Notes: generated from the sequence alone by a model not told the origin. Positions 52,818-62,291 are shown, numbered from the stretch's first letter. The stretch is 64,000 nucleotides of DNA from an uncultured Mucilaginibacter sp. (GCF_903893715.1 NZ_CAITNG010000004.1:43645-107644); one strand, 5' to 3'. Program-made: numbers and translations.

Positions 52818-53876
52818 ATGCCTTTTATAGCAGCCGTTTCTAAAACAGACCTTCCCAACAAAATTGACCAACAGGAAGTAAAAAAACAAGCCCGCGAAAT
52901 GTTCGCGACAGACTTCCCGCAGGTTGACAGGTTGATACACGCCTTCGACAATACCGAAATAATTTCGCGTAATTTTGTAAAGCCTTTAAGCTATTATGCC
53001 GAAACGACAACGTTTGAACAGCGTAACGATGAATACAACAATTGGGCGGTACATTATTCGGTGCAGGCTATTGAGGATGTGTTACCTAAAGCCGGCATTG
53101 TTAAAGGAGATATTACTGATATCCTGTTCGTATCGACTACCGGCTTGGCGACGCCAAGTATAGACGCACAAATCATCAATCAAATGCATTTGAACCCGCA
53201 TATTAACCGTATGCCCTTGTGGGGCTTGGGTTGCGCTGGGGGTGTATCGGGCATAGCAAAGGCGATGACGTTGGCTAAAGCAAACGCTGATGCAGTGGTT
53301 TTGTTAGTTGCGGTGGAACTTTGTTCGCTGACGTTGATAAAAAACGACTACAGCAAAAGTAATTTTATTGGTTCAAGTTTGTTTTCGGATGGGATTGTGG
53401 CTTGCATTGTTAAAGGGGATAACCATAGCCCCCAAGCCAAACTGATTAGCTTTAAGGCGGCCAGCAGTAAATTGTATTATGATTCGCTGGAGGTAATGGG
53501 TTGGGAGTTTAACGACAAGGGTTTTAAGGTTGTTTTTTCGAAGGATATACCCACTTTTATCCATGAGCACATCAAGGAAGATATTGTGGAGTTTTTGAGT
53601 AAGCATCAATTGGAATTAAAAGATATTAAGAACTTTATTTTTCATCCCGGAGGCAAAAAGGTATTGGATGCTTATACCGACGCCCTGGCTGCAGAAGGCG
53701 ATTTTTTAAAAAACACCCGCGAAACAATGAATGGCTATGGCAATATGTCGAGCGCGACGGTTTTGTATGTGTTGGAAAAGTTTATGGCCGAGGGCTTTGA
53801 AGACGGGTATGGATTGATGTTGGCGATGGGGCCGGGCTTTTCGAGCGAAATGGTTTTGTTGGACATGAAAAATTAA
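52818..53876 (+). CDS. Type III polyketide synthase (chalcone/stilbene synthase family)
   Basis: 352 residues with the catalytic triad of the family: Cys139 in WGLGCAGGVSG, His276 in FHPGGKKV, and Asn309 in GYGNMSSATV. These enzymes condense malonyl-CoA units on an acyl-CoA starter into alkylpyrones, alkylresorcinols or acylphloroglucinols. A methyltransferase-like gene follows 3 bp on, the same pair as the BpsA-BpsB genes of Bacillus, where the products are alkylpyrones and their methyl ethers. The product here is inferred to be similar. Confidence 0.92.
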   Translation: MPFIAAVSKTDLPNKIDQQEVKKQAREMFATDFPQVDRLIHAFDNTEIISRNFVKPLSYYAETTTFEQRNDEYNNWAVHYSVQAIEDVLPKAGIVKGDITDILFVSTTGLATPSIDAQIINQMHLNPHINRMPLWGLGCAGGVSGIAKAMTLAKANADAVVLLVAVELCSLTLIKNDYSKSNFIGSSLFSDGIVACIVKGDNHSPQAKLISFKAASSKLYYDSLEVMGWEFNDKGFKVVFSKDIPTFIHEHIKEDIVEFLSKHQLELKDIKNFIFHPGGKKVLDAYTDALAAEGDFLKNTRETMNGYGNMSSATVLYVLEKFMAEGFEDGYGLMLAMGPGFSSEMVLLDMKN

Positions 53877-53879
53877 GCC

Positions 53880-54371
53880 ATGGTATTTATCCTTTTTATC
53901 AGTTTCCTTATCCTTCAGCGCCTTTTTGAGCTGTTCATATCATCAAAAAACGAAAAATGGCTGTTAGCAAATGGCGCGGTTGAGTATGGTAAGGAACACT
54001 ACCCCTTTATTGTGGCATTACATACGCTGTTTATCATATCGCTGATTGTTGAATACTTTTGGCGTGGCGTGGCTGATGTGAATTTTGTACTGTTGGCTTT
54101 GTTTTTCGTGCTTATTACCATCAAAGTTGTTGTGATATCCACCCTGGGCACCTACTGGAACACCAAAATTTACAAAGTGCCGGGTACACGGCCTGTGAGC
54201 ACGGGTATTTACAAATACGTTAAACATCCCAACTATATTATCGTCATCTGCGAAATTGCGGTCATACCCCTGACTTTTCACTTGTATTATACCGCTATTG
54301 CGTTTACCATCCTGAATGCCGTTATGCTGACCGTTCGTATTAGAAAAGAAAACGAAGTTTTGGCGATGTGA
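53880..54371 (+). CDS. Isoprenylcysteine carboxyl methyltransferase-like (BpsB-like)
   Basis: 163 residues with four to five helices and the SAM-binding ICMT motif RPVSTGIYKYVKHPNYI at about residues 102-118. It lies 3 bp downstream of the type III PKS and so probably methylates its product, as BpsB/YpbQ does in Bacillus. The membrane location suits long-chain lipid substrates. Confidence 0.87.
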   Translation: MVFILFISFLILQRLFELFISSKNEKWLLANGAVEYGKEHYPFIVALHTLFIISLIVEYFWRGVADVNFVLLALFFVLITIKVVVISTLGTYWNTKIYKVPGTRPVSTGIYKYVKHPNYIIVICEIAVIPLTFHLYYTAIAFTILNAVMLTVRIRKENEVLAM

Positions 54372-54445
54372 AATCCGGTTTTGGATTATTTAAAGTTTAT
54401 GGTTTTTCCGTATTTTTAAATTGGAAAAACCCTAAATCATTAATC

Positions 54446-54742
54446 ATGTATTTCGCAATCAAATTATTGTCGCCACGGCCAACCTTCCCACAGGATATTA
54501 CGCCCGAAGAAATAGCCATTATGCAATTGCACAGGGCCTATTGAAAAAACTATATGGACCAGGGAATTATGCTGATATACGGCCCGGTTCTGGACCCTGC
54601 CGGCGTGTATGGCTTGGGCATAGTTGATGTAAAGGATGAGGAATATTTGAAACCTTTATTGGTTAATGACCCCGCGGCCCGCATAGGGAAGTATGTTTAC
54701 CATCAAATGATGGCGGTGGTACCGAGTCAAAGCCCCCTTTAA
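54446..54742 (+). pseudogene. YCII-like protein with in-frame stop
   Basis: From ATG 54446 the frame reads MYFAIKLLSPRPTFPQDITP, EEIAIMQLHRAY, stop (TGA 54542-54544), then KNYMDQGIMLIYGPVLDPAG and VYGLGIVDVKDEEYL, ending at 54742. YCII-related proteins have HRAYWK-like sequences here, so TGG to TGA, one base change, explains the stop. The remaining frame is intact. Either a recent nonsense mutation or a base-call error. Confidence 0.7.
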
Positions 54743-54793
54743 CCGGATAGCTATCGGGTCTCCTCAGTTGGCTAACGGAGAGACTTTAAAAGT

Positions 54794-55483
54794 CTATTTG
54801 TTCCACCCCATCAAATTCATCGCCCTTATAAATTCGGGTTGTATTGGTGCATTTACTGTTATTGTTCTGTGTGTTAAGGGATGCTTAAAGCTAAGTTGGG
54901 AGGCATGAAGCAGCATGGTTTCCATTTGCCAACGCTCTTTAAACAGTTTATTTTGCTTGTTGCAGCCGTGGGTACGGTCGCCGATAATGGGGTGAAAGAT
55001 ATGGCTAAAGTGTTTGCGCAACTGGTGCATTCGGCCTGTTTCGGGCTTAGCCTCAACTAATGAATAGCGCGACGTAGGATGGTTACCGAAAGGCACTTCT
55101 AACTCGGCTCGATTGAGTGTTTTATAGCGTGTAAAGGCATCTTGTAAAGTGCCATTCTCTTTTCGCAAGGGGTAGTCTATAGCCTCCTCATCTACCGTGT
55201 GACCACGAACAATGGCAAGATATGTTTTTTTGACCCGGTTTTCCATAAACTGCCTTTGCATCAATTTTTCGGTATCCTTATCCAAAGCAAACAGCAATAC
55301 CCCGCCTGTTTTGCGGTCGAGCCGGTGCGCCGGGAACACGTGGCGGTTTAGCTGGTCGCGTAGTATCTGCAAGGCAAATTCCGCGGCATCAGCAGCGATG
55401 GACGAGCGGTGCACCAACAGGCCATGCGGCTTGTTGACGGCGATCAAGTAATCGTCCTGAAAGAGAATATCGAGCGTGGGCAT
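54794..55483 (-). CDS. truC: RluA-family pseudouridine synthase (TruC-like)
   Basis: 229 residues with the catalytic HRLDRKTGGVLLFALD (Asp at about 63) and the RxxxTGRMHQLRKHFSHI region with IIGDRTHG. TruC modifies U65 of tRNAs. ATG at 55483 gives the typical start TLDILFQDDYLIAVNKP; a TTG 24 codons upstream is less likely. It is monocistronic and convergent with the YCII-like gene. Confidence 0.9.
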   Translation of the reverse strand: MPTLDILFQDDYLIAVNKPHGLLVHRSSIAADAAEFALQILRDQLNRHVFPAHRLDRKTGGVLLFALDKDTEKLMQRQFMENRVKKTYLAIVRGHTVDEEAIDYPLRKENGTLQDAFTRYKTLNRAELEVPFGNHPTSRYSLVEAKPETGRMHQLRKHFSHIFHPIIGDRTHGCNKQNKLFKERWQMETMLLHASQLSFKHPLTHRTITVNAPIQPEFIRAMNLMGWNK

Positions 55484-55593
55484 ATCGCCGCTAAGGTAAG
55501 CCTTTGTTATATTTTTAAACAAACCATTGGCTTGTATGTTGATATACGATAACAAAGCTTAATTTAGCACGTTGTACATCAAACCATTAACCT

Positions 55594-56193
55594 ATGAAAA
55601 AGATAGTATTCATCATCGCCTTTTTATTAACCACTTCCTTGATCGCCTCGGCACAGGTTATACCAAGTTTTGCTTTTGGCGTAAAAGGCGGACTCAACTT
55701 CGCGCAATTTTCCACCAGTGGCAGCACGGCTTTCAGCAGTGGCAACCGTGCCGGGTACAACGCAGGTATATGGGCCAGGGTTGGTGCTTTAGGCCTTAAC
55801 TTTCAACCGGAACTGTATTATGCCAGCAAAAGTTCGACCGTGGTGGATGGTTCGGGTAATACCAATACTGTAACCTTTAATAGTATTGATGTGCCGTTGT
55901 TATTGGCCTTCAGGTTTGGGGCACTGGGCTTGGGAGGTCATATCAATACCGGGCCAATGGTGTCATTCCTCATCAATAAGGACCAAAGTTTCAGCAACGC
56001 GTTAGTGAGCGCGGCGACTGTCCGCAATTATAAAAACCAGGATTTGGCATGGCAATTTGGTGCAGGTGTAGATATTAAAAGTATTTCCGTTGACTTGCGC
56101 TATGAGCTTGGCTTAAGTACCCTGAACAACGATGCCAACTATTCGGATAAGCTGAATTTGTGGAATTTGAGTTTGGCCGTCAACTTCCTGTAA
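55594..56193 (+). CDS. Porin-family outer-membrane beta-barrel protein
   Basis: 199 residues with a signal peptide (LIASAQ) and an eight-strand-type barrel (FGVKGGLNFAQFSTSG; LNFQPELYYASKSS; VPLLLAFRFGALGLGGHI; KSISVDLRYELGLSTL). It fits the PorT-like 'outer membrane beta-barrel' family (OMP_b-brl_2). Role unknown. Confidence 0.85.
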   Translation: MKKIVFIIAFLLTTSLIASAQVIPSFAFGVKGGLNFAQFSTSGSTAFSSGNRAGYNAGIWARVGALGLNFQPELYYASKSSTVVDGSGNTNTVTFNSIDVPLLLAFRFGALGLGGHINTGPMVSFLINKDQSFSNALVSAATVRNYKNQDLAWQFGAGVDIKSISVDLRYELGLSTLNNDANYSDKLNLWNLSLAVNFL

Positions 56194-56206
56194 AAGCAGC
56201 TTTAGC

Positions 56207-56794
56207 TTATTTCCTGTCTAAACCGCCACCGCCCAAAAAGAAACCGGCGTTAACGGAAAAGTAGCTTGGATTTACGCCACTGGGGTAGTTTTTGAGGTAG
56301 TTGTACTCCACATCGAAGCGAAGGACACCTATTTCGAAACCAATACGCGGGAAAGCGCCGATATGGTTTGCTTCGGCAATACTTTGCGATGGCGCTGCCT
56401 GATTAACCACTGCCCCCTGCCTGAACAAGCCAAAACCCGAGCTGACGAATGGCCGGAAAAAATGGTTTGAAAAGTAATGGTCGGCAGTTAGGCAATAAGA
56501 GTCGATAGGTGAAACGGTAATACCGTCGAGCGAGCTGCTGTTTAATTGTCGCAAAAAGGCATCCTGTATGCGGAAACCGATTTCATTTTCGTCGGAGAAC
56601 CGGTATTGGGGCTCGACAGTGAGCACTAACATTTGGCTTGGCTGACCACCTACCGGGAGCGCGCCACCTAAAGCAACATCCAGTTTAAACTTGTTGTAGG
56701 TATCCTGGTGCTTCTTCTTTGGCGTTAAGGCCGTTTGAGCCATGCATAAGGCCGATAATCCTAAACAGCACAAGCAAAGTAGTATTTTTTTCAT
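56207..56794 (-). CDS. Exported beta-rich protein, probable small outer-membrane protein
   Basis: 195 residues with a signal peptide (CLGLSALCMAQ) and alternating-strand pattern (LMVLTVEPQYRFSDE-like; FFRPFVSSGFGLFRQGA; RIGFEIGVLRFDVEYNYL; FSVNAGFFLGGGG). ATG at 56794 starts the signal peptide; another ATG at 56812 overlaps the stop of the upstream galactosidase (ATGA), so the two are translationally coupled. Confidence 0.65.
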   Translation of the reverse strand: MKKILLCLCCLGLSALCMAQTALTPKKKHQDTYNKFKLDVALGGALPVGGQPSQMLVLTVEPQYRFSDENEIGFRIQDAFLRQLNSSSLDGITVSPIDSYCLTADHYFSNHFFRPFVSSGFGLFRQGAVVNQAAPSQSIAEANHIGAFPRIGFEIGVLRFDVEYNYLKNYPSGVNPSYFSVNAGFFLGGGGLDRK

Positions 56795-56808
56795 CGTTTG
56801 ATGGGTTA

Positions 56809-59559
56809 TCATTTAAAATCGAACCAAAGTGTGCCGGTTACCGGTTGGGCTGATGGTGTGTTTTTCTGACTGGCCGGACCCATTACTTTTGCCGCCTGGA
56901 ACTTGGTACCTATCGGTGCAATTGCGCTCAAAAATCCTAAGCTGCCTTCTGGAAAAGCCGGTTCAACATTATTGTTCTTGAGAGCATCTTTCTCGCGTGA
57001 TGGGTGCAACATTTGAAAATACATGTTTTTGTTGTCCGTGTAAACGGTAAAGGGCGATTCTTTATTTTCGATGGTTACCCAATTTACTTCGGCATGGTAG
57101 CCTTTAAACTCGGGGTAGCCCCATGTTTCGCCGGTAATGGCGTCATTGTAATCTTTGTGCCAAACGCCAAATTGCTGCCCTTTCAGGCGGTTTTTCCAAA
57201 CTCGGTAAGGGCCCCGGCCCTCCCATTTCATGCCTGTGATTTTAGATTCCGGATAGTTGAAGGTAATGCCGATAAAATCCGCATCGCCGGTTTGGCTGTA
57301 TTTGTAGTCGAGTTTGGCGGGTTGGCCCGATGCGAATGTCCATTTTACATGCAAGGCACCGGTTGCTCCCTGATAGTCGGCATCAACAATGCATTGCCCG
57401 TTGTTGCTGGTATGGGTAAATTGTTTTAGGTCGCAATTAACACCGGCCAGCACAGGGCCACCCGATAAGGATATATCGCCGGTTGATTTTATCACCTTTT
57501 GAATATATCCGGTTTTTTCGTCGAAATTGTATTTGATGCCACCACAGTTTACCGACAACTCGGTGCCGGTTTCGGTAGCGGTAACATTGCTTGAACTTGT
57601 TTTAGCTATTTTAGGTACGACAGGCGCTTTGATGGGCCAGCTCCATGTGCATACTTCCTTTTTATCCGGCCCGTAGGCGGTTAAGTATAATACATCCCCC
57701 TTTTTCCAGATTGGTGACAGATTTAACTGTAAAATACCCGTAGCGCCGGGTGCAACATCAAATAACGGGGGTATACCTCCTGCTACAATTTTAGCATCGG
57801 TAGATTTTGCTGAGGCGGATGGTAACGTTGCCACTTTCCACATAAAACTGCACTGCTTAAGGTTGGTAAAAAAGTAGCGGTTGGTAACCTGAAGTTTGCC
57901 GTTAAAGGTAGCGTCGATAGGTTGCGCGTCGATATGTATAGGCGACCATATCTCCTTTATCGCGTAAAAACTCCCCTCCTTTTCGCGGTGCGGGCCTACT
58001 ATGCCATCTGGGGCGTGGTTGCCATCGGTATCATAGGCGCCATTTTTATCGCTGCGCCTTACGGCTTCATCCAAAAATGCCCAGATAAAGCCACCGGCAC
58101 TGTGCGGGTGTTTGAGCATCAGGTTCCAAAAATCATCTAAAGCTGCCCCTGCCCCACCATCGTACAAGCCATGCATAAATTCGGTTGGGAAGAGTACGTC
58201 CTGCTCGGTAGCTACAGAGTTGAGCATGTAGGCATAGTCGGGATAGTGTTTGGTGTTGGTGCCATTGAGTTTAGCCCAGGGATGGATAACGATGCGTTTT
58301 TGCGGGTCGTACAAGGCGTAGTCGTTATCTAATGCTACATTCCAGCCGCCCTCGTTACCATTGTCCCAAATGACTACGGCCGGGTGGTTTACATCGCGGG
58401 TAACCATTTCCTTTACAATTTTACGGCCTACTATGGTATCGTAGGCAGCATGCCAGCCGGTAACTTCGTCCAACACATACAAACCCAACGAATCGCATAC
58501 ATGGATAAAATCCTCATCGGGCGGGTAGTGCGACATGCGCACGGCGTTCATGTTCATTTCCTTCATCAGGTTAACGTCCAACACATGCAAATCGTGACTA
58601 AGTGTGCGACCCGTTTCGGGCCAAAAGCTGTGGCGGTCGCAACCGCGGAACATGATCTTTACGCCGTTTACATAAAAGCCATCGTTTTTGCGCAGCTCTA
58701 CTGTGCGGAAACCAAATTGCTGCTTAACCTGGTGAACAATACCCTTGCCGTTTTTTATGGAAACCCAAACCTGATACAGGTTTGGGAACTCGCTGCTCCA
58801 TAATAAAGGATTAGCAACCGTGGTTTTCAGTTCGACCATATCCTGCGCTTTATCGGTCTTTATTGAGAATGGTTTACCTACGTTTTCGCCATTGAGTTTT
58901 TGAATTTGGGCTTCGATGGTTTCATCGCCTGAAAGATCTTTGGGATAAATATCCACCAGGAACGAGCCATCTGCCTTGGCATCAATGGCCATGTGTTCAA
59001 TATGCCTTTCGGGGACTATCTCCAAATATACTGGACGAAATATACCACCAAATATCCAGAAGTCGCCGTTTCGCTCGGCGCGGTTTACTGATTTGTTGGC
59101 TGATGTTTTGCTTACGGTAACTTCGAGCAGGTTATCGCCGGCGGGCAACAGTAAATCGGTGATATCGTATTTAAAACGATAAAAGCTGCCTTGGTGCACA
59201 TCGCCGACCGGTTTACCGTTTATTTTGACTTCAGTATCGCTCATCGAACCATCGAAAACAATAAATACGCGTTTGTTTTTGAAAGCCGCGTCGGTTGTAA
59301 ATTTGTATTTATAGAGGCCTTGTTCGTTGGATTTCACTTTATCCATCCCATAATTATAAGAGCCAAAGCCTTGTTGCTCCCAGTTGGATGGCACAGCGAT
59401 TTTTGTCCATTTACTGCTGTTTTGGCCTTCGGTACAATAAAAGTCCCATTGTACGGTGTGGTCCTTGTCCGTCCCCGAAAGGTACTTTACAATGGTAGCT
59501 TGAGAAAAGGCGGTTAAAGAAACAAGCGACAGCAAGGCAGGGAGTAAAATTTTCCTCAT
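56809..59559 (-). CDS. Glycoside hydrolase family 2 beta-galactosidase
   Basis: 916 residues with a signal peptide (LTAFSQ), sugar-binding jelly roll (about 30-190), immunoglobulin-like domain, and TIM barrel with FRGCDRHSFWPETGRTLSHD, MSHYPPDEDFIHVCD, and the acid/base region VVIWDNGNEGGWNVAL. HSAGGFIWAFLDEAV follows, then a C-terminal beta-sandwich with a galactosidase small-chain-like fold. It hydrolyses beta-linked sugars in the periplasm. Its stop overlaps the next gene's upstream ATG. Confidence 0.92.
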   Translation of the reverse strand: MRKILLPALLSLVSLTAFSQATIVKYLSGTDKDHTVQWDFYCTEGQNSSKWTKIAVPSNWEQQGFGSYNYGMDKVKSNEQGLYKYKFTTDAAFKNKRVFIVFDGSMSDTEVKINGKPVGDVHQGSFYRFKYDITDLLLPAGDNLLEVTVSKTSANKSVNRAERNGDFWIFGGIFRPVYLEIVPERHIEHMAIDAKADGSFLVDIYPKDLSGDETIEAQIQKLNGENVGKPFSIKTDKAQDMVELKTTVANPLLWSSEFPNLYQVWVSIKNGKGIVHQVKQQFGFRTVELRKNDGFYVNGVKIMFRGCDRHSFWPETGRTLSHDLHVLDVNLMKEMNMNAVRMSHYPPDEDFIHVCDSLGLYVLDEVTGWHAAYDTIVGRKIVKEMVTRDVNHPAVVIWDNGNEGGWNVALDNDYALYDPQKRIVIHPWAKLNGTNTKHYPDYAYMLNSVATEQDVLFPTEFMHGLYDGGAGAALDDFWNLMLKHPHSAGGFIWAFLDEAVRRSDKNGAYDTDGNHAPDGIVGPHREKEGSFYAIKEIWSPIHIDAQPIDATFNGKLQVTNRYFFTNLKQCSFMWKVATLPSASAKSTDAKIVAGGIPPLFDVAPGATGILQLNLSPIWKKGDVLYLTAYGPDKKEVCTWSWPIKAPVVPKIAKTSSSNVTATETGTELSVNCGGIKYNFDEKTGYIQKVIKSTGDISLSGGPVLAGVNCDLKQFTHTSNNGQCIVDADYQGATGALHVKWTFASGQPAKLDYKYSQTGDADFIGITFNYPESKITGMKWEGRGPYRVWKNRLKGQQFGVWHKDYNDAITGETWGYPEFKGYHAEVNWVTIENKESPFTVYTDNKNMYFQMLHPSREKDALKNNNVEPAFPEGSLGFLSAIAPIGTKFQAAKVMGPASQKNTPSAQPVTGTLWFDFK

Positions 59560-59705
59560 AATTGGTTTTTTGGTTTGATAAAGATGATGTATTCAACAAA
59601 GTTTACCAATTGTAAAAGTATTAAAATCTATTAAAAACCATACATTAAAGCTATTAATTACCGTAACAATAATGATATTTGATTGACCTAAAAAAGGATT
59701 AGCAT

Positions 59706-60053
59706 ATGGCTTATAATGAAAAGCTGGTTGACCGCCTGCGTGAGGCCTTGGTTGACTTACCCAATGTGGAGGAAAAAAAGATGTTTAGCGGCGTAACCTT
59801 TATGGTGGACGGAAAAATGTGCATTTGTGTAAACCATGATGGCCTGCTTTGCCGTGTAGGCCCCCACAAATTTGAAGAAGCATTAGAACGACATGGCTGC
59901 CGTGCAATGGAAATGAAAGGCAGAACAATGCCAGGCTACGTTTATGTTAGCGAAGAAGGTTTTAGTACCAAAGGGGAATTTGATTACTGGGTTGCGCTGT
60001 GTGTAGCCTACAATACAGAGGCTAAAGCGGCTAAAAAGAAAAAGAAAACTTAG
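59706..60053 (+). CDS. TfoX/Sxy N-terminal domain protein
   Basis: 115 residues of the TfoX_N type: LVDRLREALVDLPNVEEKKM, FSGVTFMVDGKMCICV, GRTMPGYVYV, with a Lys-rich tail. In gamma-proteobacteria the N-domain is part of a competence regulator; stand-alone TfoX_N proteins in Bacteroidota have no proven role. The stop overlaps the convergent YtxH gene by four bases. Confidence 0.87.
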   Translation: MAYNEKLVDRLREALVDLPNVEEKKMFSGVTFMVDGKMCICVNHDGLLCRVGPHKFEEALERHGCRAMEMKGRTMPGYVYVSEEGFSTKGEFDYWVALCVAYNTEAKAAKKKKKT

Positions 60054-60295
60054 ATAATGGCGTGTTCCACGTCGTCGTATTGTGCTTCGTACAGGTCGGC
60101 GTTGTTTTTGTAGGATGACATGAGTCCGCCTGTAAAGCCTAAAATGCTGTCGAATTTACCACCCAGGTTTTTTACCGAGTTACCTAATTTTTCGCGGTTT
60201 TCGCTGCCTTTGCGTGGCGCGAACAACATACCTAATGTTACCCCCGCCGCGACACCTGCAAGCAGGAACGCAGCCGATTTTGATGTATTGCTCAT
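60050..60295 (-). CDS. YtxH-like small membrane protein
   Basis: 81 residues with one N-terminal helix (AAFLLAGVAAGVTLGMLFAP) followed by the RKGSENREKL motif typical of YtxH. The remainder is helical. General stress association is known for Bacillus YtxH; here no more can be said. Confidence 0.8.
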   Translation of the reverse strand: MSNTSKSAAFLLAGVAAGVTLGMLFAPRKGSENREKLGNSVKNLGGKFDSILGFTGGLMSSYKNNADLYEAQYDDVEHAII

Positions 60296-60531
60296 AAGTT
60301 ATAATTTATAAATTGATCTATGGTTCAAGTTATTTTTAATGACAACGCAAATTACTTAATTATGGTGTAATTTGAAAATGCGATGCATCATTTTTTATTA
60401 ACATATCAATATTTGTACCAAAATGTGATACAAAAATGATAAAGTGACAATTTTAAGGCCAAAAACACATCGTCATTTATAAATATAAACGTTCAGTGCG
60501 GCAAAATTGTTACGATGGGTTATTAAAAAAT

Positions 60532-61005
60532 TTATTTAATGGCTTCGGTAATCTTGCCACATTCGGGCATTTGGCTACCGTAGAAGGGGTTTTTTACCTC
60601 TTTTTCGGCTGTGAGCCAGTCGGAACCACCGTTGAACATGGGGCAATGTGCCACATATAAACTGCCCGAGCTAAGGCCTGAAGATTTAAATACCGGGGTC
60701 AATAATTTACTTAACAAAGCGAAGTGTTTGCGCTGCGCGTCGATGGTGGTTGCGGCTGCGATGGCCTGTGCTTCTGTGGCAATGGCGGGGAAATTTTTCA
60801 TCGTTTTGGCTTCATCGGCCAATTTTGAGGCGGATGCTTTTGCTGTAGCGACATTGGCCGAGAAGATGGCTTTTTCGAGCCCATCATAATTTTGCCAGAG
60901 GGTATTTAAGGAAGCGTCTTTAAACACCGGTCCCGGGCCGGTGGCATATGTTAAACTAAACGCAAACAAGGCAAGGGCTAACAGGGTGTATTTAATCAAT
61001 TTCAT
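60532..61005 (-). CDS. DUF3347 exported protein, possible copper-binding
   Basis: 157 residues with a signal peptide (FSLTYA) and a helical domain ending in SLYVAHCPMFNGGSDWLTAE and NPFYGSQMPECG. The HCPM motif and C-terminal C are conserved in DUF3347, a family found with copper/cation efflux parts; metal binding is inferred. ATG at 61005 is preferred, as it starts the signal peptide. Confidence 0.82.
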   Translation of the reverse strand: MKLIKYTLLALALFAFSLTYATGPGPVFKDASLNTLWQNYDGLEKAIFSANVATAKASASKLADEAKTMKNFPAIATEAQAIAAATTIDAQRKHFALLSKLLTPVFKSSGLSSGSLYVAHCPMFNGGSDWLTAEKEVKNPFYGSQMPECGKITEAIK

Positions 61006-61058
61006 GGTAATCATTCTTTGCAGTACAATAATACGGGTTTTTGGGATTGTTTTTATCA

Positions 61059-61205
61059 TTAACTAAAACTCCGGCAAATGGCCCGATGTGGGTAAATAAA
61101 GTTGATACCTAATGTATTTGCCGCGGACAATTGTTTTTTGATATCGGCCTCGCTGCTGGCTGTTAGCAGCATTAAAACTAAAAAAGCACTGATCTTTACT
61201 TTCAT
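61059..61205 (-). CDS. Short exported peptide or gene remnant
   Basis: 48 codons from ATG 61205: a hydrophobic start (MKVKISAFLVLMLLTASSEA), then DIKKQLSAANTLGINFIYPH and RAICRSFS. It begins 6 bp past the stop of the YD-repeat gene. It looks like a signal peptide followed by a short tail, so could be a real small peptide or the 5' end of a lost gene. Confidence 0.3.
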   Translation of the reverse strand: MKVKISAFLVLMLLTASSEADIKKQLSAANTLGINFIYPHRAICRSFS

Positions 61206-61211
61206 TTTTTG

Positions 61212-62291
61212 TTAATAGGTTTTGTAAGTTATGAGCTGGATGGCCGTTAAATTCTCTTTAGTTGTTGAAGGGTCTTTTTCATATTTTTTGATGGTTACGA
61301 GCTTGCCGTCACCATCATAGCTGTAAAATAAATGAGCAAGGCCATCGCGCCGAACGTCATTATAAATTGTATACCTGGTATCAATTGGCCCACCTGTCGA
61401 CTCGATGGTCTGACCATCCCCATTGTATTTAAAGTCAACAATCAATCTCTTGTTCGTTTTAACGGTTTCGTATTCCCTGGTTTGGTTACCATTAATATCA
61501 TACTCGTAATCATTCTGTTTAACTATCGAATCTCTTGCATCATAAGTGTCCATATGCTTTAGTAAGCCCCCCGGTATATGAGTATAATTAAAAACCGATG
61601 TAGTGATCATTTTTTTTTGTACCTCATTATAAACCATATTTTTGATCAATTCGGATCTGTCATTATAAATATATTGTTTTGTATCGAAAGGTTTGCCCGC
61701 GTCGGTATATGTAGCTAATATTAGCAAATTGCCTTTTTCATCATAACTGTATTTATCGGTGTAATTTCTTTTGTACATGACAAGATTTCCTTTAGAAAAA
61801 AGTTTGTTGTTGTTTTCAATAGTCCTTTCTTCTACAGTAGGTGACACGTAATTCCTTGTTTCCAAATTGCCATTCTTATCATATTTATACGTTTCATCTT
61901 TATCAAACATACCATTGTCATTGGCTTTGGTTATGATATTATGAATCAATAAATATTGTTCGGCAATTGAGGTTTTATTAATTAATTCATTTTTATGATT
62001 ATAATTATACATGCTTGTAGTGGTGCGATGCATTATTTTTTGAGCTGAAGCATTTGGCGAATATTCGATTGTCTTTATAAGATTACCCCGTTTATCATAA
62101 AACATGCGGCAAAACAAGGTGCTGTCGGTGGGTTGGTCGCTTTCGTGTTTTACCAGGTATTCGTCAACCTCCTGAATTTTGTGTGATGAGTAAAACTGAC
62201 GATCAGCCCCGGCGAGTTTTTTTTCATCTTTTTGGGGGTTGGTTTGGGCGAAGGTGGTGGTGGTGAGGAGTAAGATAAAGATGTATTTCAT
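61212..62291 (-). CDS. Exported YD-repeat-type protein, tandem paralogue 1
   Basis: 359 residues with a signal peptide (TTTTFAQ) and repeated Y(D/N)xxGNL-type units (YDKRGNLIKTIEYS, YDKNGNLETRNYV, YDEKGNLLILATY, YDINGNQTREYE) like short RHS/YD repeats, 25-40 residues apart. It begins with ATG overlapping the upstream gene's stop (4 bp), so it is in an operon with two related genes. YD proteins form beta-rich surface or secreted structures. It is AT-rich. Function unknown. Confidence 0.75.
   Translation of the reverse strand: MKYIFILLLTTTTFAQTNPQKDEKKLAGADRQFYSSHKIQEVDEYLVKHESDQPTDSTLFCRMFYDKRGNLIKTIEYSPNASAQKIMHRTTTSMYNYNHKNELINKTSIAEQYLLIHNIITKANDNGMFDKDETYKYDKNGNLETRNYVSPTVEERTIENNNKLFSKGNLVMYKRNYTDKYSYDEKGNLLILATYTDAGKPFDTKQYIYNDRSELIKNMVYNEVQKKMITTSVFNYTHIPGGLLKHMDTYDARDSIVKQNDYEYDINGNQTREYETVKTNKRLIVDFKYNGDGQTIESTGGPIDTRYTIYNDVRRDGLAHLFYSYDGDGKLVTIKKYEKDPSTTKENLTAIQLITYKTY

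Noticed and set aside
54757..54810. tRNA-like stretch (ctcc tcagttggctaac ggag D-arm-like hairpin followed by agactttaaaagtct)
   Set aside because: The acceptor stem and T-arm are absent and the region overlaps the truC C-terminus; only the D-arm-like and anticodon-like parts resemble a tRNA.
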